Source: a virus
Strand: one strand, 5' to 3'
Virus record (IMG/VR): IMGVR_UViG_3300031707_000086
Span: 1 to 35,153 of that record
DNA length: 35,153 nucleotides
Positions within the stretch are counted from its first letter, which is position 1, and each line of letters starts with the position of its first letter. This document shows, in pieces, positions 18,130-25,274 of this stretch. The translations under genes were made by a program, and so were the position numbers. The notes under the pieces were generated by a model. It had not been told where the DNA came from, did not search any database, and saw only the letters and a program-made list of their open reading frames with translations.

Positions 18130-18821
18130 AAACAATTCGTATTATAGTCACGTGCTATCCTGGGTTTGCCACGGGCATCACCGAAGGTCTGCGGCAGTCT
18201 CTGATTCGTTTTGCCGGGACGGATAAAATCATTGACGAATTGAGTCTGAGCACAGAAACGAAATATCGCGGATATACAGTACTTCGCGGTGAGTATCGAT
18301 ACCTGATTTATCCCTCGTCGCATTGCTTCGTTTCGACAGCGCGGAACAACGGAGTGAATATCTGGAACGGCAGCAAAAAGAAACATCAGGAGATTGCCGA
18401 TTGTCAAGGTATTGTATTTATGGATCATGACCACAGTTTCGAGCCGGAGCAAATTGATCGTCTGGTGTCATGTGGCAAGGAGATTGTATCCGCCGCTTAT
18501 CCGTATCGGACGACAGACGTACCGCTGGCTTCTTGCTATGTGGCCGGGGATTTTGATGATCGTATGAACGGTATGCTTTGCACCAGGATACACAATAGTG
18601 CCGGAGGGATGCAGCTATGTGGCTGGTCTGGCGGCGGATTCATGTATGCGATAGCATCGGTGTTTGGCCGACTTGAATACCCGTGGTTTCGGCGCGGGGT
18701 AATCGACAACGGCGACGAGGCGGATGAACTTGGCGAGGATATCGGGTTTTGCTTGCAGGCACAACGGGCAGGAATCCCGGTGTACTGTGACTGCGATAAT
18801 GTGGTAGGGCACGGACAATAA
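18126..18821 (+). CDS. GT-A glycosyltransferase-like protein
   Basis: 231 residues, coupled to the tail fibre gene by ATGA. IVFMDHDHSF places a DxD-type motif at 100-102. Further on, GWSGGGFMYA and GEDIGFCLQAQRAGIPVY match the donor/acceptor segments of GT2-like enzymes (acidic ED before an amphipathic helix), ending in VVGHG. The first 60 residues look like a nucleotide-binding strand-helix (IIVTCYPGFATGITEGL). Lying directly behind the fibre gene, it is a candidate for modifying the fibre, but the target is unknown. Confidence 0.75.
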   Translation: MKTIRIIVTCYPGFATGITEGLRQSLIRFAGTDKIIDELSLSTETKYRGYTVLRGEYRYLIYPSSHCFVSTARNNGVNIWNGSKKKHQEIADCQGIVFMDHDHSFEPEQIDRLVSCGKEIVSAAYPYRTTDVPLASCYVAGDFDDRMNGMLCTRIHNSAGGMQLCGWSGGGFMYAIASVFGRLEYPWFRRGVIDNGDEADELGEDIGFCLQAQRAGIPVYCDCDNVVGHGQ

Positions 18822-18845
18822 ACCAAAACCATGAGGAGGGGATGT

Positions 18846-19217
18846 ATGTCAGTGAAGTTCACGAATGCGGAGCTTGTCGGGATGCCGTTCGGACGCGCAC
18901 TCGGTATGCTGTCGGGAAAGCCGTTGCCCCCCAAGCTCGCGTGGACTGTCGTGGATGTGATCGAATTTGTCAATGCGCGATGCAAGCAATATTCGAAGAT
19001 CCAAAAAGAAATCGCCGAGCGAAACAAAATCAAAGACGGCACGGCCATTGATTCCCTACCGGAGCCCCTGCGCAAGGAGTTCGAGGAACTTGATGCGCTG
19101 GAATGCGAGATTCCGATTGAGCCGATTACCCTGCCCGAGAAAGACGCCGCGGGCCGGGAGATATGGTATGAGCCGATGATTTTTGTGGTGTTGCAAAAAA
19201 TCATCAAGCACCAGTAG
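18846..19217 (+). CDS. Hypothetical phage protein, 123 aa
   Basis: ATG 18846 is chosen because AGGAGGGG (18834-18841) lies 4 nt upstream; the earlier in-frame ATG 18831 overlaps that ribosome site and has none of its own. The protein begins with a compact region (FTNAELVGMPFGRALGMLSG), then a charged helix, and ends in a conserved-looking PITLPEK segment. The pattern recalls small phage proteins of the DUF1617 type, but I am not sure. It is the last + strand gene before a non-coding stretch, possibly the end of the late operon. Confidence 0.7.
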   Translation: MSVKFTNAELVGMPFGRALGMLSGKPLPPKLAWTVVDVIEFVNARCKQYSKIQKEIAERNKIKDGTAIDSLPEPLRKEFEELDALECEIPIEPITLPEKDAAGREIWYEPMIFVVLQKIIKHQ

Positions 19218-19332
19218 ACCCCGTCTGCTTGCGGTAGATCACAAACGGCAGCAGCAACACCAGCACAAGGGCGAGCAACACTCGCCCTATCACATCCTTT
19301 GTGGCCTTCCACGCCCCGGCGTTCCGTCTCAT
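19204..19332 (-). CDS. Possible small membrane protein, 42 aa
   Basis: Minus-strand ORF from ATG (19332-19330) to TGA (19206-19204), too short to stand on length alone. It reads as a basic N-terminus, one strong transmembrane helix (LLALVLVLLLPFVIY) and a short basic tail. Convergent with the preceding gene, its 3' end overlaps that gene by 14 bp. No ribosome site is clear. It may be the membrane-anchored end of a frameshifted longer protein, since the ORF just upstream on the same strand looks coding. Function unknown. Confidence 0.35.
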   Translation of the reverse strand: MRRNAGAWKATKDVIGRVLLALVLVLLLPFVIYRKQTGSTGA

Positions 19333-19477
19333 CCTGCAACCACGCGGACATGAGCCGCGCCGGCCGCGTGTCGAGGAACATCAACGCCATGTAGATGCCC
19401 TGCCCCGTGTACGCCCAGCCTCGCTCTTCGGTCCAGCCCGGAACCCAATGAAACGCCGACCACTCCATCGCCGTCAT
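19322..19477 (-). pseudogene. Minus-strand ORF fragment upstream of the membrane ORF
   Basis: From ATG 19477 leftwards, the minus strand reads MTAMEWSAFHWVPGWTEERG and continues plausibly for about 50 residues. It then runs out of register with the 42-residue transmembrane ORF in the region around 19322-19332 (ATG of the second frame lies within it). A one-base shift would give a protein of about 90 residues with a C-terminal membrane anchor. No ribosome site is seen. This could be a decayed gene or chance. Confidence 0.25.
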
Positions 19478-19607
19478 GTAAAAGCGGTGGAAGTCAGCTC
19501 TTCAGACAAACATGCATGCAAGTGCCCGGCAGATGACAGTCAATTGCCTGACATTGAAATTTCGCAGAAAACGCCACTTTCTGACATGACGCGGCAGAAA
19601 ATTCCTC

Positions 19608-19636
19608 TTGACACGGGCCTGCAAACGCATTATATT
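19608..19636 (+). promoter_or_regulatory. Sigma-70 promoter for the replication module
   Basis: TTGACA (19608-19613) and TATATT (19631-19636) are separated by exactly 17 bp. It is one of three sites with identical boxes and spacing in this window. The flanking region 19218-19760 has no convincing + strand gene, so a regulatory region is expected here. Confidence 0.8.
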
Positions 19637-19695
19637 CAGTCATGCCCCGCAAGGTTTCCACGATTTTGACTATCTAACGCCCCTGCGAATCAACG

Positions 19696-19746
19696 CCTCG
19701 GGGTGCGCTTTCCTTTTGCGGGGCTGGCGCATCCGAGGGGCTTTTT
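19696..19746 (+). terminator. Leader hairpin with T-run (attenuator-like)
   Basis: CCTCGGGGTGCGC (19696-19708) can pair with GCGCATCCGAGG (19727-19738) with a small internal mismatch, then GG and TTTTT at 19742-19746. It lies between the 19.6 kb promoter and the first replication gene, so it would act as an attenuator or antitermination point rather than an operon end. The loop is long (18 nt), which lowers confidence. Confidence 0.45.
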
Positions 19747-19760
19747 CTGACTGGCGGACC

Positions 19761-20483
19761 GTGTCTAAAACGCCATACTTCCCGATGTACGTCCGTAACT
19801 GGCTTTGCTCAAGAACCGTGTTCTCAATGAGTGGGGATGCGGTGAAGGCATACGTCTATCTACTTTGCGAGGCATGGCTTCAGGAGCCACGGGCAACACT
19901 ACCCAATGACGACGCGGAACTAGCTTCGATTGCTCGTCTGTCGATTGAGGAATGGATGAACATAAAAACCAGTGTCATTCGTGCGTTCAAAATAGGTGAA
20001 TGTGAGGAGCATTTAGGGCGATTGTATAACGAACTGCAATTAGAGGTGTCTCGTAAGTTCGAGAAAAATCAACGTCCTAACAACAAAAACGCGAGACGAA
20101 CGCGAAATAAACGCGATACGAACGCGAAACGTTCACGTGACATAGCAAATGCAAATGCAATTGTATCTTCTGAATTGCTTGTATCTGAATTGAATGAAAA
20201 GCAATTAAGAAAGAGTAAGCTAGAGCAAGTACCGCCGACCATGGAAGACTTGACTGCATACTGCGCTGAACGGTACGGACAGGGACACCCCAAGGTGAGC
20301 GCCAAGGCGTTCTTCGACCACTACGAATCCAATGGATGGATGGTTGGTAAGAGCAAAATGAAATCTTGGCATGCCTCGGTGCGAACCTGGGAGCACAACG
20401 CCGGGGAATACGCACGAGCCCCTGCAAAACCATCGTCCTTATCAGTAACCCCAGAACAACTCAATATACCCAAGGAATGGTGA
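19761..20483 (+). CDS. DUF1376-type phage replication protein
   Basis: 240 residues from GTG 19761. The GTG is preferred because upstream in-frame sequence crosses the promoter and leader hairpin, and because the family starts right here with KTPYFPMYVRNWLCS. The next segments (MSGDAVKAYVYLLCEAW, then LPNDDAELASIA) match DUF1376 N-terminal domains of phage replication initiators. A low-complexity basic/Asn linker (about 105-150) leads to a C-terminal DNA-binding-like region (AFFDHYESNGWMVGKSKMKS, then WHASVRTWEHN) common in phage replication proteins. It precedes the DnaB gene, so it likely acts as initiator or helicase loader. The ribosome site is weak. Confidence 0.75.
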   Translation: MSKTPYFPMYVRNWLCSRTVFSMSGDAVKAYVYLLCEAWLQEPRATLPNDDAELASIARLSIEEWMNIKTSVIRAFKIGECEEHLGRLYNELQLEVSRKFEKNQRPNNKNARRTRNKRDTNAKRSRDIANANAIVSSELLVSELNEKQLRKSKLEQVPPTMEDLTAYCAERYGQGHPKVSAKAFFDHYESNGWMVGKSKMKSWHASVRTWEHNAGEYARAPAKPSSLSVTPEQLNIPKEW

Positions 20484-20486
20484 TTC

Positions 20487-21833
20487 ATGCAGAGATTTTT
20501 GGACCTCGCGAGCAGCCGCGACGAAACCGCCGAAAGACGAGCACTGTCTGGGATCCTCGCGCAACGTTCCATCCCAGCCGGGTTCGTGCCGGAAATGTGC
20601 GTCGGAGATAACCGAATCCTCGCGCAGGCGCTCGTTGTCCAGTGGACAGAGCACCACGAAATCAACCCAGACTCCATACCGAGTGTACTACTCGACACAC
20701 TCATAGGTTGCCTACAGTTGTCCCCGGACTGCGGGGAAATAGCGCTGGCCGACCTGCGGGCACACTCCGCACGCCGCGCCATTGGTAACGCGATGGTGCA
20801 TGCCAATACGAGCGTCGATCCTCTCATCATTGCACGGACGATTCAAGACCAGATGGCGAACGTGATTCTGGGGGCCAGCATCGACGAGGAATATGACCAC
20901 CACCGCGAGGTAATACGACTCCTGCAAATTCTGGAGGCCGCGTCACTGTCGGGGAGGGAAATCGTTGGAACCGGGATCGGACTTCCCGATTTTGATTCGG
21001 TATTGGGAGGTTTCGAGCGAGACAAATTCTACCTCTTAGGGGCGCTCAAGAAGACGGGGAAAAGCCGGTTCATGATCCACTGCGCGGCGATGCTATCCCA
21101 AGCGGATCACGGCGTACTCATTGACTCGCTGGAGATGAACCGCATTCAGTTGCTATCGTGCGGTCTCGGATGGTGCGCGGATCTGAACACGAGTCTCATG
21201 GCAACAGCGATGCCGAAGCGGGAATACTCGAAGATGGCCATTGGTATGGGTCCGCTCGATGCCATGCACTGGCACATCTGCCGGGATCGCACCGTGCCCG
21301 AACTGCGCGCGCGGATACATCAAGCCAGATCGAAAGGTTCTGTCGATTTTGTCTTCGTTGATTTTCTCCAGCGCATGCGATCTACTCGGGCAAAGGCCGG
21401 TGATCGGGTGCGCGAAGTTGAAGATGTTTCAATGGACTTGGCCGACTTGTCGCGGGAGATGAGGGTGGGGGTGATTGCCTTGTGTCAATTATCGGGAGAA
21501 GCTGAGAAATTAGACGATGACGAGATACCCAACATGCAGTACATCAAGGAAAGCCAGGCTGCCGCCGAGAACGCCGACACCATCATCACCATGCACAACC
21601 CAAACCGAAAAAAAACCGAGTTTACAGGAGGCGAGTACCATGCCCAATCAATCATGTTCCGTATCGAACAGCGATACGGCCTATCGGGAAAAATTGTTAA
21701 GGCACTTGGCGATCTTAGAACCTGTAGATTTACCCCTGATGCGGACAACGCTGGAGAAGGTACTGATGGATTTTCAGAACCCGGAACTACTCCACGAGCG
21801 CAAGGAGATGTCCGCCGACCTTATATTGATTGA
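20487..21833 (+). CDS. DnaB-like replicative helicase
   Basis: 448 residues, starting 3 bases after the initiator gene. Walker A is ALKKTGKS (186-193), and Walker B is FVFVDFLQRM with D291, matching DnaB's D-x-L-Q. A downstream stretch with LADLSREMRVGVIALCQL fits the RecA-fold core with its Q sensor. An N-terminal helical domain (about 1-130) corresponds to the primase-interacting domain. It would unwind the fork in phage replication. A second gene seems to start inside its last 65 codons in another frame. Confidence 0.88.
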   Translation: MQRFLDLASSRDETAERRALSGILAQRSIPAGFVPEMCVGDNRILAQALVVQWTEHHEINPDSIPSVLLDTLIGCLQLSPDCGEIALADLRAHSARRAIGNAMVHANTSVDPLIIARTIQDQMANVILGASIDEEYDHHREVIRLLQILEAASLSGREIVGTGIGLPDFDSVLGGFERDKFYLLGALKKTGKSRFMIHCAAMLSQADHGVLIDSLEMNRIQLLSCGLGWCADLNTSLMATAMPKREYSKMAIGMGPLDAMHWHICRDRTVPELRARIHQARSKGSVDFVFVDFLQRMRSTRAKAGDRVREVEDVSMDLADLSREMRVGVIALCQLSGEAEKLDDDEIPNMQYIKESQAAAENADTIITMHNPNRKKTEFTGGEYHAQSIMFRIEQRYGLSGKIVKALGDLRTCRFTPDADNAGEGTDGFSEPGTTPRAQGDVRRPYID

Positions 21834-21906
21834 GAAAGATTTACAAACGCTATCTGATCTGAAGATCGCCCGGGAAAGGCAAAAGAAATATGAGTCAGCA
21901 CAATGA
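21640..21906 (+). CDS. Hypothetical protein overlapping the helicase 3' end
   Basis: 88 residues from ATG 21640, preceded by AGGAGG (21626-21631) at 8 nt. The first two thirds overlap the helicase gene in another frame. A later in-frame start, ATG 21739, would give 55 residues and less overlap. The C-terminal half is helical and charged (ADLILIEKDLQTLSDLKIAR) and looks real. The strong ribosome site could be a chance product of the helicase codons. Function unknown. Confidence 0.5.
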   Translation: MPNQSCSVSNSDTAYREKLLRHLAILEPVDLPLMRTTLEKVLMDFQNPELLHERKEMSADLILIEKDLQTLSDLKIARERQKKYESAQ

Positions 21907-22051
21907 CAAAAAATTTTGGCGCGACTACGAGGCGAAGAAGGCGGAGTTGCGCCGGTACAATCTGACGCCGGTGCAGTACGAGGAGCAGGTGCAGGCATGG
22001 CTTGACGCTCAGCGCGCGATGGCCCGATCCCGCCGCGCACAAGCGCATTGA
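21890..22051 (+). CDS. Small hypothetical protein, 53 aa
   Basis: ATG 21890 overlaps the previous stop region (21904-21906). The 53-residue product is charged and helical (FWRDYEAKKAELRRYNLTPV, then QYEEQVQAWLDAQ). The codon use resembles the neighbours, and the chain of overlapping small genes is typical of an early phage operon. No family recognised. Confidence 0.55.
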   Translation: MSQHNDKKFWRDYEAKKAELRRYNLTPVQYEEQVQAWLDAQRAMARSRRAQAH

Positions 22052-22110
22052 CAAATACAAAGAGGATAAAGACAGCGAGTGGTGGGGATAATTATGAGGA
22101 GAATTAAAAC

Positions 22111-22254
22111 ATGATACCACGAGAAAAAATATTACCCACTGTGCTGATGATTATAGACGTGTGCGCCGCAATAGGCTATGTGCCTACAGGAGATTGGCGC
22201 AAGGTCGCATACTGGCTTGCGGCTGGTTTGCTCACATGCGTAGTAACATGGTGA
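22111..22254 (+). CDS. Small membrane protein, 47 aa
   Basis: ATG 22111 follows an AGGAG site (22096-22100). Two hydrophobic segments (ILPTVLMIIDVCAAIGYV and VAYWLAAGLLTCVVTW) around a short GDWRK turn suggest a two-helix membrane protein. Such tiny proteins are common in phage early regions; no role can be assigned. The stop is 8 bases before the next start. Confidence 0.6.
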   Translation: MIPREKILPTVLMIIDVCAAIGYVPTGDWRKVAYWLAAGLLTCVVTW

Positions 22255-22262
22255 GGAAAAAA

Positions 22263-22538
22263 ATGAGTGAATATCTGGCTTATCTTGAATCAAAACTACA
22301 GCGCGGAGCAGACGCAAGATTTGATCCGATGTGGATTCCTGATTTTCTTTTCGACTTTCAAAAATCTCTTGTCACATGGTCGCTACAAAAAGGCCGATGC
22401 GCACTGTTTGAGGATTGCGGTCTCGGCAAGACCCCGCAGCAGTTAGTGTGGGCTGAAAACATAGCGCGCAAGAGTGTGGTGCATAGGGCGCACGAAGCGA
22501 TTGACAAAATAATACTTGACAACAACCCGGCGAGTTAG
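22263..22538 (+). pseudogene. Truncated SNF2/DEAD-type helicase remnant
   Basis: 91 residues. The opening matches phage SNF2-like helicases: SEYLAYLESKL, then DFLFDFQKSLVTWSLQKGRC (Q-motif-like FQ at 32-33), then ALFEDCGLGKTPQQLVWAE with Walker A GLGKT at 53-57. Everything after motif I is missing; the frame ends at 22536-22538 after an unrelated tail. Such proteins normally exceed 400 residues and need motifs Ia-VI, so this cannot be an active helicase. The stop lies inside the next promoter, suggesting that a deletion joined the remnant to it. A start at ATG 22249 is also possible. Confidence 0.7.
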
Positions 22539-22544
22539 TATATT
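22516..22544 (+). promoter_or_regulatory. Sigma-70 promoter
   Basis: TTGACA (22516-22521), 17 bp, TATATT (22539-22544). Boxes and spacing are identical to those at 19.6 and 25.2 kb. It sits 22 bp ahead of the RHH-like regulator gene, giving a short leader. A second TTGACA at 22501 has no matching -10. Confidence 0.8.
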
Positions 22545-22565
22545 AGTTAGTATGGAGGTGCGAAT

Positions 22566-22715
22566 ATGAAAGCCAAAGAGAAGACGTTCACCCTCAACCT
22601 GCGGCTCACCGAGCGCGAACGCGCCCGCAAAAAGCGTCTGGCGCGGTATACCACGTGGCGCACAGTGATCCTATCGGGACTGGCGACGATGGAAAGCGAG
22701 AAGCGCTGTGACTGA
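22566..22715 (+). CDS. Ribbon-helix-helix-like small regulator, 49 aa
   Basis: ATG 22566 follows GGAGG (22555-22559). The product reads as a beta strand (KTFTLNLRLT), a basic helix (ERERARKKRLARY), then a second helix (TWRTVILSGLATMES), which is the topology of MetJ/Arc DNA-binding proteins. The first gene after a strong promoter is a natural place for an autoregulator. Its target site is unknown. The next gene starts inside it by 8 bp. Confidence 0.6.
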   Translation: MKAKEKTFTLNLRLTERERARKKRLARYTTWRTVILSGLATMESEKRCD

Positions 22716-22899
22716 AATCGAGAGACACATGGTGATGCACGACATGATCCGTGAGGCCGCCGACCGTCACGGCGAGATCCGTCCTTGCGATGGCTTGGAT
22801 TGGCCGGGGTGCTGTACTGAGGATTTCGGGCACATGCATCTGTGGTACAACGACGAGTACGGCAGTACGCATATCGTCAAGCGGCCAATTCCCAATTGA
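22708..22899 (+). CDS. Small hypothetical protein, 63 aa
   Basis: GTG 22708 overlaps the regulator gene by 8 bp. The 63-residue product is acidic and rich in His, Met, Trp and Cys (GLDWPGCCTEDFGHMHLWYN), possibly metal-binding, though no known finger pattern is present. The next gene follows behind a clear GGAGG site. Function unknown. Confidence 0.6.
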   Translation: MTEIERHMVMHDMIREAADRHGEIRPCDGLDWPGCCTEDFGHMHLWYNDEYGSTHIVKRPIPN

Positions 22900-22909
22900 G
22901 GAGGGAAAT

Positions 22910-23044
22910 GTGCTCAAATACTGGCGCTGGAACGACCTCGACATGCTCATCATCACGGTGGTTTTTTCACTTGCCGGTGCCGCCGTCGCAGCTATCGCCC
23001 TTTGGCCGGAGGTGCAAAAATGGCTGATCGCACACGCACACTGA
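22910..23044 (+). CDS. Small single-helix membrane protein, 44 aa
   Basis: GTG 22910 is chosen because GGAGG lies 5-6 nt upstream and the frame is the one that gives a membrane helix. The product has an N-terminal charged/aromatic patch (MLKYWRWNDLDM) and a strong hydrophobic helix (LIITVVFSLAGAAVAAIAL). The next small ORF begins within its last 25 bp. No family assigned. Confidence 0.55.
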   Translation: MLKYWRWNDLDMLIITVVFSLAGAAVAAIALWPEVQKWLIAHAH

Positions 23045-23130
23045 TTGACATTGACGATTTCGAGCAAGTTGACATGCGTGATAGCTCAGGGATTTTCCGG
23101 CCCGTAGTGGATTACGATGATCGTAGTTGA
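23020..23130 (+). CDS. Very small acidic protein, 36 aa
   Basis: ATG 23020 has a perfect GGAGGT (23008-23013) at 6 nt, unusually good for so short an ORF. It overlaps the preceding gene by 25 bp and encodes 36 mostly acidic residues (DIDDFEQVDMRDSSGIF). Its translation seems likely from the ribosome site; function unknown. Confidence 0.5.
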   Translation: MADRTRTLIDIDDFEQVDMRDSSGIFRPVVDYDDRS

Positions 23131-23182
23131 CTCGGTGCTGCCAGAATCACTCAGAAACCCAAAGAAGGAGGCTGCGGCATGA
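23117..23182 (+). CDS. Possible 21-aa leader ORF coupled to the exonuclease
   Basis: ATG 23117 to TGA 23180-23182. The stop overlaps the YqaJ gene start (ATGA), so translation could feed into that gene. No strong ribosome site is seen, and the product is only 21 residues; it may be chance. Confidence 0.3.
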   Translation: MIVVDSVLPESLRNPKKEAAA

Positions 23183-24120
23183 CACCAACCGAACGCGCGG
23201 ACTGGCTGAAGAAACGAATGCTCTGCGTGACAGGCACAGACATCGCGGGCATTCTCGGGATCTCTCCATGGACGACGCCATTTCAGGTTTGGCAATCGAA
23301 AGTCGATCCACAGGATTTACCCGATCAGGCAAACGAGGCGATGCGCTGGGGCACACGACTGGAGCCCGCGATTGCCGACGCCTACATGCAGGAGTGTGGG
23401 GCAAAGAGCCTCGTCAAGGGCGAGTTTACAACACGCGACTTCGACGGACTCCCGGCGGGCGGAACGCCGGACTACCTGCGCCCCGAAGAGCAAATCGTGC
23501 TGGAGATCAAAACTGCGCGCGGCGCACATGGATGGGGCGACCAGGGCACCGACGACATCCCGATGTACTACCTCACACAGGTGATGTGGTACATGGGGCT
23601 TATCGGTTGGAATATGGCGCACGTCACGGTGCTGATCGGTGGGTCCGACATGCGGACCTACAACGTGCCGATGGATCGGGAATTGTTCGGCGAGTTCGTC
23701 AGCCGGGCGCGGGAGTTCTGGGCGCTGGTGACGGCGAAGACCCCGCCACCGATCGACGGCAGCGAGTCGTGCCGGTACTGGATCACGCGGCAATATGTGG
23801 GCAAGAAGGGCATCCTCGCCGCGCCCCCGGCCCCCCTGATCGATGACGTGGCGGCACTGCGCGACATCCACCACCAGAAGAACGAGCTGGAGGAGCTGGA
23901 GGCAACGCTCAAGAACCGGATACTGGCCGGCATGGGCGAGTTCGACCGGACCGCGATAGCTGGCGTAGGCCGCATCACGGTCGTCCGGGGGTCCGAAACT
24001 ACCAAGACCGACTGGAAAGCGGTTTCTGAGGCCTCTGGTGCGTCGCAGGAGCTAATTATGCGGCACACCACGAAGTCGCAGCGCGCATCATACCTCAAAC
24101 CAACCTGGGACAAGGAGTGA
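23179..24120 (+). CDS. YqaJ/lambda-exonuclease-like recombination nuclease
   Basis: 313 residues. GTD at 19-21 within TGTDIAGILGIS, E62 in RWGTRLEP, GTPDYL with D98, and LEIK with E109 and K111 give the YqaJ active-site order, a PD-(D/E)xK fold that resects double-stranded ends 5' to 3'. A helical C-terminal extension (about 215-313) follows the core. It pairs with the protein encoded next, as exonuclease and annealing proteins usually do in phage recombination. GAAGGAGG (23164-23171) lies 7 nt before the start. Role: end processing, recombination and genome repair. Confidence 0.88.
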   Translation: MTPTERADWLKKRMLCVTGTDIAGILGISPWTTPFQVWQSKVDPQDLPDQANEAMRWGTRLEPAIADAYMQECGAKSLVKGEFTTRDFDGLPAGGTPDYLRPEEQIVLEIKTARGAHGWGDQGTDDIPMYYLTQVMWYMGLIGWNMAHVTVLIGGSDMRTYNVPMDRELFGEFVSRAREFWALVTAKTPPPIDGSESCRYWITRQYVGKKGILAAPPAPLIDDVAALRDIHHQKNELEELEATLKNRILAGMGEFDRTAIAGVGRITVVRGSETTKTDWKAVSEASGASQELIMRHTTKSQRASYLKPTWDKE

Positions 24121-24124
24121 TCCA

Positions 24125-25243
24125 ATGAACGAAACCATGATCGAACAGGCACAGGGCCAGAACAAGGCAATCCAGACAAACGAGACCGCATCGACCGCGG
24201 TGGCGGCGCAGGCACGGGCAATCATCGAGGCGCGCTACCTGATGGCGAAACACCAACCCCGCGACATGGACCTCGCCCGCCAGCGCATCCTCAAGGAGTG
24301 CGCCCGCCCCGGATTTGCCGAGGCTGCGAAATACTCCAAACCGGTGGGCGAATCATCCATCGTCGGGCCGTCCATTCGGTTCGCCGAGGCCGCGATCCGG
24401 TGTCTCGGCAACATCGACATCTCGTGCATGACGGTCTACGACGATGCCGAGAAGCGCATCGTGCGCGTGTGCTGCACCGACCTGGAATCCAATCACGACT
24501 ACTCGCAGGATGTCACGATCCAGAAGACCGTTGAACGCAAGAACCCGGCAGGATACGAGGTCGTGAGTCAGCGCACGAACAAACAAAACCAAATCGTTTA
24601 CATCGTGCGAGCCACCGACGACGACATTCTCAACAAGCAGAACGCGCTCATCTCGAAAGCAATCCGCACGCTCGGATTGCGCCTGGTGCCGGGCGACATC
24701 ATCGATGAGGCCATGGATGCCGTAGCCGTCACGCAAAGCAAGCGCGACGCCGTGGACCCGGACGCGGCGCGCAAGAAGCTGCTAGACGCATTCTCCGCCG
24801 TAGGAGTGCCCGCGGACGAGGTCAAGCGCTACCTGGGCCACGACTGCGGGACTCTCGACCCGAAAGAGCTTTCCGATCTGCGGGCACTCTACTCCGCAAT
24901 CAAGGACGGCGAAACTACCTGGCGCGAAGTGATGGACGGACGAAACGCGGACGGGGAGAAATCCGCCGAACCGATTGGCAAAGGCGCCGCCGGGCTCAAG
25001 GCGGCAATCGGGAAAAAGGCCGAAGCCCCGACCGAACTTCTCGCGCAGTGCACCGCGATCATCGGAGAGTCCGGTCCGATGGTGACCGAGTACGGCATTG
25101 CGCATAAGTGGATTACCGCCGGCCAGACATGGCAGCACGCGACGCCAGACAACCTCAAGACCATCGTCGCGGCAGGTGCTGGGTTCATGAAAAGCGTTTC
25201 CAATTTCATCGACAAGAAAGACGCCTCGGCAAATAGGGGTTGA
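24125..25243 (+). CDS. Probable recombination/annealing partner of the exonuclease
   Basis: 372 residues starting 4 bp after the YqaJ gene. The core SSIVGPSIRFAEAAIRCLGN, then VCCTDLESNHDY ... IYIVRATDDDILNKQ, then ALISKAIRTLGLRLVP belongs to an uncharacterised phage family that often accompanies YqaJ nucleases. Given the pairing, single-strand annealing or DNA binding is the likely role. It is not clearly RecT, Erf or Sak. The C-terminal 150 residues are a looser, helical extension. The last codons overlap the TTGACA box of the next promoter. Confidence 0.65.
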   Translation: MNETMIEQAQGQNKAIQTNETASTAVAAQARAIIEARYLMAKHQPRDMDLARQRILKECARPGFAEAAKYSKPVGESSIVGPSIRFAEAAIRCLGNIDISCMTVYDDAEKRIVRVCCTDLESNHDYSQDVTIQKTVERKNPAGYEVVSQRTNKQNQIVYIVRATDDDILNKQNALISKAIRTLGLRLVPGDIIDEAMDAVAVTQSKRDAVDPDAARKKLLDAFSAVGVPADEVKRYLGHDCGTLDPKELSDLRALYSAIKDGETTWREVMDGRNADGEKSAEPIGKGAAGLKAAIGKKAEAPTELLAQCTAIIGESGPMVTEYGIAHKWITAGQTWQHATPDNLKTIVAAGAGFMKSVSNFIDKKDASANRG

Positions 25244-25268
25244 CATGCACTCCGAATCAAGCTATATT
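25240..25268 (+). promoter_or_regulatory. Sigma-70 promoter for the ncRNA
   Basis: TTGACA (25240-25245) and TATATT (25263-25268), 17 bp apart, identical to the two promoters upstream. Transcription should start near 25275. TGGTGTC (25271-25277) and GACACCA (25290-25296) form an inverted repeat across the start site that could be an operator. Confidence 0.82.
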
Positions 25269-25274
25269 AGTGGT

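Noticed and set aside
18536-19477. Single 313-aa minus-strand gene
   Set aside because: Beyond about residue 55 it is the shadow of two + strand genes; only the first part looks protein-like and is listed as a doubtful fragment.
19301-19669. 122-aa + strand ORF in the gap before the replication genes
   Set aside because: Arg/Pro/His-rich composition of an antisense shadow; it runs through the promoter and has no ribosome site.
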